Assembly: GCA_963575745.1 (NCBI GenBank)
Contig: CAUYUJ010006324.1
Location: 1-55,000, forward strand
DNA from: Prorocentrum cordatum
Taxonomy: Eukaryota; Sar; Dinophyceae; Prorocentrales; Prorocentraceae
Direction of reading: 5' to 3'
Length of the DNA: 55,000 bases
Shown: piece by piece, positions 1 through 8,900 of the stretch
Layout: every line of letters begins with the position of its first letter
Position numbering within the stretch: the stretch's first letter is position 1
Notes under the pieces: generated by a model
Told to the model about the DNA's origin: nothing
The model's database searches: none
Seen by the model: the letters and a program-made list of their open reading frames with translations, nothing else
Made by a program: the position numbers and the translations under genes

Positions 1-230
1 TGGGTGCATCTTGGGCCAGCTTGGAGGCATCCTGGGGCCATCTTAGCCGTCTTGGAGGCCCTCTTGGGCCGTCTTGGAGCCGTCTGGAGCAGGAAAAACC
101 CTTTGGAGCCGGGTCTGGGCAATCCTTCCGGGACCCAGGGGAAGTTTCTTTTGGAAAAGGAATAAAAACCAAGACCGAGAGGATTCAGCACGCCAGGCAC
201 CCCTGCGATGAATCGACAGGGGGCGCGGCG
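1..230. repeat. 3' end of a ~1.77 kb CTTGG/GGCC repeat unit
   Basis: This is the end of a larger unit, cut by the window edge. The first 100 bases are the CTTGG/GGCC minisatellite. The rest is a non-repetitive tail whose key words (AGGGGAAGTTTCTTTTGG and CACGCCAGGCACCCC) recur at about 1,915-1,980, 3,300-3,360 and 14,700-14,760. I see no gene in it. Confidence 0.8.
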
Positions 231-2004
231 GATCGAAGACGCCTACGGCGAATCACCGCCGCCCCCTGCCTTTTTGGAAGCGCCTATGTGGCCGAACGTT
301 GAGGCCAGACCTGCCAAGCTATCGGACCATGTGTTCCCCGAATCGTTTTGGAAAGCCTTCGGGGAACACGTGGGCATATTGAAGGTCATCTTGGCCGCCT
401 GGAGGCCATTTTGACCCTTTCGGGCCTTCTTGGAGGACGTCTTGGAGGCTCTTCGGCAGTCTTGAGGCCATCTTGAGCGTCTTGGAGGCTCTTGGGCCGT
501 TCTTGGGGGGCCTATTGGGGCCGTGTCTTGGGCCTCTTGGGCGATCTTTCGGCGGGCATTTGGGCCCGTCTCGGGCGAGTCGGGTGGCAGGGAAAAAAAA
601 GAGCAAAACAACAATGCAAAATCCTCCAGAAACCTAAGGAAAAAATCAATGAGGCCATCTTGAGCGTCTTGGAGGCCTCTTGGGCCGTCTTGGGGGCCTC
701 TTGGGGCCGTGTCTTGGGCCTCTTGGGCGATCTTTGGGGGCATTTGGGCCGTCTCGGGCCGTCGGAAGGCAGAAAAACAACAGATGCCACAATCCTTCAA
801 GAACCTAAGGAAAATCAATGATTTTGGCCTTTTCGGGTCTTCCTGGAGCTCCTCTTGGAGGCCTCTTGGGCCGTCTTGGGCCATCTTAGGGCCATGTTCG
901 GCCGTCTTGGTGGGCTCCTGGTCCGTCTGACGCCGTCAGAAGCCGTTTGGGGGGCCTCTATGAGCCGACTTGGGGCCCTCTTGGAATGCTCCAGGGCCGT
1001 CTTGGAGGCCCGTCTTGGGCGTCTTAAAGGCCTCATGTGTCGTCTTGGGGGCCTCTTGGGGCCGTCTTGGGGCCCTCTTGGGCCGTTCTGGGGCCATCTT
1101 GGAGGCCTCTTGGGTGATCTATCTTCGGGGGCTCTTGGACGTCTCGGGCCGTCGGAAGGCCGAAAAGAAGCAGACGTCAAATCCGTCAAAAACCTTAGGA
1201 AAATCAATGTTTTGAGCCTCTTCTGGCCTTCCTGGAGGCCCTCTTGGGGGCCTCTTGGGCCGTCTTGGGCCAGCTTCGAGCCAACTTCGGCCATCTTGGT
1301 GGGTTCCTGGCACGTCTGACGCCGTCGGGAGCCGTCTTGGGGGCCTTTCTGGGCCGACTTGGGGCCCTCTTGGGGCGCTTCGGGGCCGTCTTGGAGGCCA
1401 TCTTGGGCGTCTTGGATGCCATCTTGGGCGTGTTGGAGGCCTCTTGGGCCGTCTTGGGGCCCTCTTGGGGCCGTCTTGGAGGCCACTTGGGCCGTCATGG
1501 GGCCCTTTGGGGGGCCTCTTGGGCGATCTTGGGGGCCTCTTGGGCCGTCTTGGGCCGTCGGAAAGCCGAGAAGGCGCGAATGCCACAATCCTTCAAAAAC
1601 CGAAGGAGAGTCAATGATTTTGGCCTTTTCGGGCCCTCCTGGAGGGCCTCTTGGAGACCTCCTGGGCCGTCTTGGAGGCCTCTTGCGGGCCTTTTGGACC
1701 GTCTTAGACCATCTTGAGGCCATCTTGGGCCGTCTTGGGTGCATCTTGGAGCCATCGTAGCCGTCTTTGAGGCCATCTTGGCCGTCTTGGAGCAACTTGG
1801 AGGCCATCCTGGGACATCGTGGCCGTCTTGGAGGCCATCTTTGGCCATCTTGGGGCAAGAAAGGCGACGACAGGTGGGTTTTCCGGGTGGGCGGCGGGAC
1901 GGGCCGAAGCCCCAGGGGGAGTTCTTTTGGCAAGAGAACCAAAACCAAAAGCCATATCGTCCGGCACGCCAGGCACCCCTTTGATAAATCAAGAGGGGGC
2001 GGCA
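231..2004. repeat. CTTGG/GGCC higher-order repeat unit, copy 1
   Basis: A unit of about 1,774 bp running from GATCGAAGACGCCTAC to the next occurrence of the same word at 2,005. It opens with a ~150 bp non-repetitive head containing CCTATGTGGCCGAACGTTGA. About 1.5 kb of imperfect 10-11 bp repeats of the form TTGGNGCCNTC follows, then the AGGGGGAGTTCTTTTGG tail. Reading frames are open in several phases on both strands because the short repeat lacks stops. They would encode Leu/Gly/Trp/Ser-rich or Pro/Arg-rich low-complexity chains and I do not treat them as genes. Confidence 0.85.
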
Positions 2005-3366
2005 GATCGAAGACGCCTACGGCGAATCACCGCCGCCCCCTGCCTTTTTGGAAGCGCCTATGTGGCCGAACGTTGAGGCCAGACCTGCCAAGCTATCGGA
2101 CCATGTGTTCCCCGAATTGGTTTGGAAAGCCTTCGGGGAACACGTGGGCATCTTGAAGGTCATCTTGGCCGTCTGGAGGCCATTTTGACCCTTTCGGGCC
2201 TTCTTGGAGGACGTCTTGGAGGGCTCTTGGCCGTCTTGGAGGCCATCTTGAGCGTCTTGGAGACCTCTTGGGCCGTCTTGGGGGCCTCTTGGGGCCGTGT
2301 CTTGGGCCTCTTGGGCGATCTTTGGGGGCATTTGGGCCGTCTCGGGCCGTCGGAAGGCAGAAAAAAAGCAAATGTCACAATCCTTCACAATCCTTCAAGA
2401 ACCTAAGGAAAATCAATGACTTGGGCCTTTTCGGGTCTTCCTGGAGGCCCTCTTGGAGGCCTCTTGGGCCGTCTTGGGCCATCTTAGGGCCATGTTCGGC
2501 CGTCTTGGTGGGCTCCTGGTCCGTCTGACGCCGTCAGAAGCCGTTTGGGGGGCCTCTATGGGCCGACTTGGGGCCCTCTTGGAATGCTCCAGGGCCGTCT
2601 TGGAGGCCCGTCTTGGGCGTCTTAAAGGCCTCATGTGTCGTCTTGGGGGCCTCTTGGGGCCCTCTTGGGCCGTTCTGGGGCCATCTTGGAGGCCTCTTGG
2701 GCGATCTTTCGGCGATCTTCGGGGGCTCTTGGACCGTCTCGGGCCGTCGGAAGGCCGAAAAGAAGCAAACGTCAAAAGCCGTCAAAAACCGTAGGCAAAT
2801 CAATGTTTTGGGCCTCTTCTGGCCTTCCTGGAGGCCCTCTTGGGGGCCTCTTGGGCCATCTTGGGCCAGCTTCGAGCCAACTTCGGCCATCTTGGTGGGT
2901 TCCTCGCACGTCTGACGCCGTCGGGAGCCGTCTTGGGGGCCTTTCTGGGCCGACTTGGGGCCCTCTTGGGGCGCTTCGGGGCCGTCTTGGAGGCCATCTT
3001 GGGCGTCTTGGAGGCCATCTTGGGCGTGTTGGAGGCCTCTCCGTCTTGGAGGCCTCTTGGGGGCCTCTTGGGCCGTCTGGGGCCATGTTGAGGCTATCTT
3101 AGGCCGTCTAGGGTACATCTTGGGCTGTCTTGGGGGCATCTTGGAGCCATCTGAGCCGTCTTGGAGGCCATCTTGGCCGTCTTGGAGGCATCTTGGCCGT
3201 CTTGGAGGCCGTCTTGGGGCTGTCTGGGGCAGGAAAACCGTTTGCAACCAGGTTTTCGGCAATCTCCCGGGACCCCGGCAGGACGGGCCGAAGCCCCAGG
3301 GGGAGTTCTTTTGGAAAAAGAACCAAAACCAAACCCCATCATCCGGCACGCCAGGCACCCCTGCGA
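2005..3366. repeat. CTTGG/GGCC higher-order repeat unit, copy 2 (shortened)
   Basis: This is a direct tandem copy of the preceding unit, with the same head block (about 2,005-2,155), the same order of internal minisatellite variants and the same tail (about 3,280-3,366). It is about 400 bp shorter because part of the minisatellite is missing. It ends at the word GAATCGACAGGGGGCGGCGG, which also closes the copy at 13,350-14,800. Confidence 0.85.
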
Positions 3367-3787
3367 TGAATCGACAGGGGGCGGCGGATCTAGCGGCCTT
3401 CGGCCTATCCCGCCACCGTTCTGCGGCGCGCTTAGGGGGAAAGGCAGATGGGACAAGCCGTCTCAGATGGCTCAGAATGCTTCCGACCTTCCCCGAAGAC
3501 GCACAGAGCTTCTCAGAAGGCAAGGGTGGGCTTCTGAGACGACCCGCCGCCCTCTGAGAATGGCGGCCCCCTCTCGCTTCCCCCTTCGGCCCGCCGCCGA
3601 GCTGTGTCTGGGTTGGGGTCTCGTCTCGTGAGGGGTTCTCGGGGGCCTCGTCGTCGGCGTCCGCGGCAACGCCGCAGCCTGGGGCCACGCCAGGGCCGTC
3701 GCATTGCGCGGAGATGGCGGGCGTGCAGGGGTCGCGCAGGCGTGGTCTTCATTGTGCCCTGCGCCCTCTCTTTTGCCCCCCCCCTCC
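3367..3787. other. GC-rich stretch without a recognised gene
   Basis: I recognise no gene, RNA or domain here. Frames are open on both strands because of high GC. Partly palindromic words such as CTTCTCAGAAGG occur at about 3,508 and related ones recur at about 43,960-44,090, so this is probably another repeat fragment. Confidence 0.5.
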
Positions 3788-3971
3788 CCCCGTCCTCCTC
3801 CTCCTCCTCCTCCTGCTCCTGCTCCTCCTCCTCCTCCTCCTCATCCTTCTCCTCCTGCCCCTTCTCCTCCTCCTCCTCCTCTTCCTCCCCCTTCTCCTCC
3901 TCCTCCTCCTCCTCCTCCTCCTCCTCCTCCTCCTCCTCCTCCTCCTCCTCCTCCTCCTCTCCTGCCCCTCC
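3788..3971. repeat. TCC trinucleotide microsatellite
   Basis: Almost pure TCC/CTC repeats with a few interruptions, ending in CTCTCCTGCCCCTCC immediately before the left end of DIRS-A. The right end of that element at 10,850 resumes in CCTCCTCCTC, so the element apparently inserted inside one TCC tract. Any translation gives Ser, Pro or Leu homopolymers. Confidence 0.9.
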
Positions 3972-4092
3972 TGCCCACTACTTCGTTGTAGATTGCCAGA
4001 CGTCACAGCAGGAGAGGCCGCATGTCAGGGCCATGGATCTGTGCGGCATTCCTTTGCCATTCCATGGCCATTTGAGGTCTCTTTGTTGCGCT
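3972..4092 (+). repeat. DIRS-A terminal repeat A1
   Basis: A 121 bp left terminal sequence, identical by eye to A2 at 10,544-10,664. It starts TGCCCACTACTTCG and ends TTTGTTGCGCT, 16 bases before the first ATG of the element. It may carry the promoter and 5' UTR, but I see no specific promoter motif. Confidence 0.92.
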
Positions 4093-4108
4093 GAGACCTT
4101 GCCGGGGG

Positions 4109-4519
4109 ATGGAGGCCGGGCTGGTGAGGCTGCTCCACGACGTGGGGCAGGCGCTGACCACCGCCTTCGTCGTCCGGGCCTCGGTGGCCGACTGCCCGGA
4201 CTGCTGGTGCAGTCCGGCCCTGCACTGCCCAGCGCTGCAGTGCGCGTGCCCCAGCGGCGAGGGCACTTTGGCGGCCGCCGCCGCCCCGGGGTGCCCCGGG
4301 TCGCAGCTGGCCTGGGTGGCTGGCCTCTCGCTCCTCCTGGGCGCCGTGCTCGGGGCCGCGGCCGTCTCGTGGGCCTGGCGGCCTCGCCCGAGGGCGCTTG
4401 CAGCGCCCGCCGCGGCGTCCGTGGAGGCGGACAGCGCGCCTGCGGGCGACGACCTCGTGCACCTCGCGCTGGAGCAGGCGAAGGCCTTCCGCAGGACGCC
4501 GGTTGCCGCCGCTTGTTGA
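4109..4519 (+). CDS. DIRS-A ORF1: small Cys-rich single-pass membrane protein
   Basis: A 136-residue protein that I cannot match to a named family. It starts at the first ATG after terminal repeat A1. An N-terminal helix-forming stretch is followed by a cysteine cluster (CPDCWC at about residues 28-33, then C-x6-C-x-C), then one clear hydrophobic helix (WVAGLSLLLGAVLGAAAVSW, about residues 71-90) followed by a basic stretch. The tail is Ala-rich and partly acidic. DIRS-B has a counterpart at 21,515-21,889 with the same order of parts (CPDCHC cluster, hydrophobic helix after a Trp, polar tail) but little identity. The stop lies two bases before the ATG of ORF2, so the two may be translated together. 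A membrane-tethered zinc-binding role is inference only. Confidence 0.65.
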   Translation: MEAGLVRLLHDVGQALTTAFVVRASVADCPDCWCSPALHCPALQCACPSGEGTLAAAAAPGCPGSQLAWVAGLSLLLGAVLGAAAVSWAWRPRPRALAAPAAASVEADSAPAGDDLVHLALEQAKAFRRTPVAAAC

Positions 4520-4521
4520 AG

Positions 4522-5940
4522 ATGGCGGCTGGGCCGCTGGCGGGAGGTTTCCACCTGACCAGGTATCGAGTGGGAGGCCCCGCCCTGTACCATGAGCGAC
4601 TGGACATTTTCCGCTCAGGGTACGTGATGACCCCGGATTTCGACGACTACGGGGAGACCACGAGCCCCGACGCGGACGTGATGGAGATCCACTTCGTACA
4701 CGGGCAGGGCGGCAGGGCGGGGGGCGTCCAGGAGAACCGAGTCTACAGGTTTCGGCGCCTCCCCACGGCGGCCGAGGTCTGGGGCGCCCTCCGCCGCGGC
4801 GCAGCGCTGGGGTACGGGCCGTTGCCTGACGGGCCCTTCCTCCTCACGCTGTCCGCGGTCAACTGTGCCGGCGCGCCGGCGGGCAGCATGCCGCTGGCGG
4901 ACCCGACGATCGTGGTCCCCCCCCTGGTCGACGTGGCCGGGGCCCACCCCGCGGCAGCGGACCCAGGCGCGCTGGCGCTTCCTGGGGCGGCCCCGCCAGC
5001 CCCGCCGGCGGCCGCGGCCGCGCCGGCGCCGGCAGCCGCGGCCCCAGCCGCCGTGGCCCCCGCCCCCGGGGCGGCCGCTGCTCCAGCGGGTCGGGCGCCC
5101 GCGGTGCCAGACACAGCGGCGGCCGCGCCGCTGCCGAGCGGGGAGCCCGCGCCAGGCTGGCACTGGGTGGCTGCCGAGGACGTCGACGGCGCCGTGGCTT
5201 TCGGCACGAAGGTGGCCGTCGGAGTGCCGGGCGGAGCGACCCTCGTGGGCCGTGCGGGTCGGCGCGGGCTTCTCACGTTGGCCGGCGGCGGCGGGGCCAG
5301 CGCGGTGCTGCTGAGAGACAGCGAGATCCCGTGGTTCACTCAGGAGTACCGCGGGAGCGGCGCTCGCACACTCGAGATCCCGCCGGGAGCTGGGCAGCCA
5401 GGCGGCAACGCTCGGGAGTGGCGCGAGGTGGTGCTGCTGTGTCGCGAGGAGCCCGTGCCAGGGTTTGCTGTGGCCCCTCCGAGGACGGCGCAGTGGTGTG
5501 CCAAGTACCAGGTGAAGGAAGGGGGCCCCGTCCTCCATCATGAGATGTGGAAGTCGAAGCGGAAGCTGAACCCAACCGACTTCGGGGTGGACATGCACGA
5601 GACGCTCTCGAAAACGATCGAGGCCATGGGCACCGCCGACCACCTGGACGTCTACAACTTGGCGAGCGCGGAGCTCGGCTACCGTAAGCTCCAGCTCATC
5701 GAGCACTACTGGGACGACAGGAGCGCAGAGCAGCAGCAGCACAACATGCGGATGCCCTTGGAGGAGGCATTCGCATTCATGGGAGGCTCGAGGTCTCCCT
5801 CGATGGTGTGCCCGGAACTGCTCGACTCGGTGTCGAAGGAGCTGGAGCGGATCCACAGCATCAAGAAGAACGCGAGGAAGCTGAGGGAGGAGCAGAAGGC
5901 CAACAAGGGCGGCCGGGACGCTCCTCCCCCCAAGTCATGA
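4522..5940 (+). CDS. DIRS-A ORF2: Gag-like protein
   Basis: A 472-residue protein in the Gag position of the element. The ATG at 4,522 is two bases after the ORF1 stop. An upstream in-frame extension exists, but it runs through the TCC tract and terminal repeat and is rejected as start. Residues 1-110 form an N-terminal domain with YHERL and a later VYRFRRLP. Residues ~125-210 are an Ala/Pro linker. The C-terminal domain (about 320-430) has W-x2-K, GG, K-x-K-L, D-x-GVD-x-HE and NLA-x-AE, and the protein ends in a Lys/Arg-rich tail. The YHER, RFR, D-GV-HE and NLA-AE features are shared with the ORF at 21,889-23,301, which supports real coding. The role (structural or RNA-binding) is inferred from position. 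The stop overlaps the ORF3 start in the word ATGATG. Confidence 0.7.
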   Translation: MAAGPLAGGFHLTRYRVGGPALYHERLDIFRSGYVMTPDFDDYGETTSPDADVMEIHFVHGQGGRAGGVQENRVYRFRRLPTAAEVWGALRRGAALGYGPLPDGPFLLTLSAVNCAGAPAGSMPLADPTIVVPPLVDVAGAHPAAADPGALALPGAAPPAPPAAAAAPAPAAAAPAAVAPAPGAAAAPAGRAPAVPDTAAAAPLPSGEPAPGWHWVAAEDVDGAVAFGTKVAVGVPGGATLVGRAGRRGLLTLAGGGGASAVLLRDSEIPWFTQEYRGSGARTLEIPPGAGQPGGNAREWREVVLLCREEPVPGFAVAPPRTAQWCAKYQVKEGGPVLHHEMWKSKRKLNPTDFGVDMHETLSKTIEAMGTADHLDVYNLASAELGYRKLQLIEHYWDDRSAEQQQHNMRMPLEEAFAFMGGSRSPSMVCPELLDSVSKELERIHSIKKNARKLREEQKANKGGRDAPPPKS

Positions 5941-8900
5941 TGCTGGGACCGCCCCCGGGACTGCCTCGGCCCGGGGGTGATGCAGAAGAGGTGGGGGGCA
6001 GAGGTGACGACCGCATGCAGCGGTCGCTCCTGCCCTTGCCAGCCCCTGACTGGTGTCTCGCGGCGGCTGCCGCCGGCGGCGGCGGCGGCCGCGCAGCGCG
6101 GCGTCGCCGCGCCAACAGGGCGCTGCAGGGCGAGCTCGTGACTGAGCTAGTGGTGGCGCTCAACCAACTGGACGCCGGCTCGGATGACCCGCCGCGCCGC
6201 GCAGGCCAGGAGCCCAACAGGATGCAGCAACTTTGCTTGGAGCATCTCGCCGAAAGCTGTGCGGCGATGGGCTCCATTCCTCCAGATTTGTCGACCGAGG
6301 TGGCCCTCCAGGAGCTCCAGGTTGGCGCCGGCTACTCCGACGGCGAGCCCGTCACGGTGGCCCCCTTCGCGCACGACCTCGTGTCTCTGCCAGCTGTGGG
6401 CGGTACGCCTGTGCCCCTGAGCCAGTTGCTGGGAGACGACGGTCCAGATATCGTGCGAAGGTTCATCACTTCGAAGGTTTTGCCAATTCAAAGCGCCGAG
6501 ATTTTTAAGAAGGAGGCTGGTTTCGCACGCCCTTACCTGGACCCGGTGCTGCGGCAGCCCGCGGCCTACCTGGCCTTCGTCGAGAGGATGAGGGACGGTG
6601 GCATGCTGGAGTTCAGGATTGATGAGGGGGATTTTGAGGAAGTCGGTCTATTCACCGTTTGGAAGAAGGATGGTCGCCAGCGCCTGGTGATCGATTGCAG
6701 GGGCAGCAACTTCAGGTTCGGGGAGCCCGACAAGACCAGCTTGGCGTCCGGGGGCAGCTTCAGCTCCATCGAGCTGGCGCCGGGCGAGGTGCTGTGGACG
6801 GCGGGCGTCGACATAGCGGACGCTTTTTACAACATGGGCCTGCCGCCGGAGCTCCGGCACCTCTTCGCGCTCCCGCGGCTTCGGGCAGCGCAACTTGGAG
6901 TGCGAGAGCTGGGCGGGCGTCCAGTTCCTGGTCGTGCTTGGGTGCGCCCGTGCTTGGCCGTCCTGCCTATGGGCTGGACGCATGCGCTGGACTTCTGTCA
7001 GAGAGTGCACAGAAATATCTTGCTCCAGAAGGGGGGGTTTGAGAGCGTTCCCGAAGTGGTCGATGGTATGCCGACGCCTCCCATCCAGGACGGGGCCTAC
7101 ACAGCCTATGTTGACAATTTCATTTCCTTTGGAGTAAATCCTGGCAGGCCTGCGGCCCTCCTGAGGTCGGCCCAAGAGGCCTTGAGCGGCGCGGGGCTCC
7201 CTCTGCACGATCCTGATCTCCCCGCCTCGGTGTCTGAGCAGCTGGGGTGGGTCTTCGACGGGGAGCGTGGAGCTGTGAGACCGAAGAGTCGTCGTGCTTG
7301 GAGGCCTCGTCTTGGGATCCAGGGATTGCTTGCTCGCGGGCACGCTTCAGGGCGACAAGTGGGGAAGATTGCTGGCCACTTTGCGTTCATTGCAATGTCG
7401 AGGCGCCCGCTCTTGGCCGTATTTAGTTCTGTGTATGCCTTCTCGAGGAAGTACTTCGATCGGGTGATGAAGCTGCCGCCATCTGTCCGCCGTGAGCTTC
7501 GCTGGGCCGCCTCCCTGATCCCCCTGGCTTGGGCTGATCTCAGGGCCACCTGGTCCCCCAGGATCTACGCGAGCGACGCTAGCGAGGAGGGGAGGGGCGT
7601 GTGCCAGAAGGAGGCCGACCTGGGAGCAATTCGCGGTGCTGGGAGGTACGGGGAGAGGTGGCGATTTCGACGACCAGCTGCTTCGCGACCTCGCGACTGC
7701 CTCTTCGAGCAGAGCGACCCGCCGACCGCCGACACCGCGAAGTCCGAGCCGATTGCCGAGATCGTCGTGTCGCCGGGGGTGGAGCCCGTCGTGTCGACGG
7801 GGGTGGCGGTGGAGGACCCAGAGAGTAACTTGTGGAAGGTCCCGGAGGTGGAGGAGGAGCTGTACGGGGGGAGGTGGCAGGTGGTGTCGAGCGGAGGGCG
7901 GGCCCGGGCCGAGAAGATCATCGTCCTCGAAGGTCGGGCCCTCGTTCATTCTCTTAGGCACGCACTTCGCGACTCGAAGTCCTTCGGTAAGCGTATCCTC
8001 TTCCTCTGCGATAACATGGGGCTCGTGTGTGCTATGGAAAAGGGGCGCTCCTCAGCCGGGGGAGTCCTCCGCGTCGCCCGGCAATGGGCCGCCTGGTGCC
8101 TGGCGGGCGCGGTGCAGGCCTCGGTGCGCTGGATTCCGTCTGAACGGAACGTCGCCGATGCGCCGTCGCGCCGCCACATCCCCCTCGGGGTTTGGCTCGA
8201 CGGCGCCGCGGCGGACTCTGCCGAGGGCTTCAAGCAGTGGGCCGTCCGGGACGCCGGGCACAGCAGCCAGCTGGCCGACTGCCGCAGCGCCGGCCTCGAG
8301 CTCGCCGAGCTGGCCGTCCGCGAGCCTGCCGTCGGCGCTCTGCGGGGCGCCCGCCGGCCGGCACGCCCTGCGGCGAGGTGGCCCGCCTGCCGAGCGGCCC
8401 CCGTTTCGGAGGGGGCGGCACCTGAGTGCTGTCGCAGCCCAGTCGCGCCAGGAGCAGCGGGCGCCGCCACCACCCGCGGCCCGGAGCCGCAAGATGGCGC
8501 GAGCTGCGAGGCGCGGGCAGGGAGCTACTGCTGCTGCTCGTCGGGCGGCGCTCCGAAGCCATGGATCGCTGCTGCAGCGGGCCTCGGTGACTCCGAAGAC
8601 CGTGGCCCAGTACGACGGCCTGTGGCAGGACATCCTCCGCATGTGGCTTCGGCTGCGACCGGCGGGCTCCCTGCAGGCGGAGCCGAACGACGACGAGATG
8701 GACTTAGTGGTCGCCAGCTGGATGGACCAGGAGTACTCTTTCGGGGAGCTCGCGCAGAGGGGCACCAAGGGGCTAGCGGCGGTGAAGTATTTCCGGCCGC
8801 AGTTCGCGAAGTCGGGAGGGCTCTCCCTTCCGCGCTCGGCGCAGGCCTTGAAGGGCTGGAAGCGGCTCGCCCCTGGGCGTGCTCGGCTGCCGCTGCCATG

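Noticed and set aside
1-3360. Many long ORFs on both strands (Leu/Gly/Trp/Ser-rich or Pro/Arg-rich, up to about 380 codons)
   Set aside because: They come from a stop-free 10-11 bp repeat read in different frames. They overlap on both strands and lack any conserved unique segment.
3604-4521. In-frame N-terminal extension of the DIRS-A Gag-like ORF through the TCC tract
   Set aside because: It would translate a microsatellite and the element's terminal repeat. The ATG at 4,522, two bases after ORF1, fits the DIRS-B arrangement.
4615-5856. Long minus-strand ORF opposite the DIRS-A Gag-like ORF
   Set aside because: This is a GC-rich antisense shadow. The plus strand carries the homology to DIRS-B.
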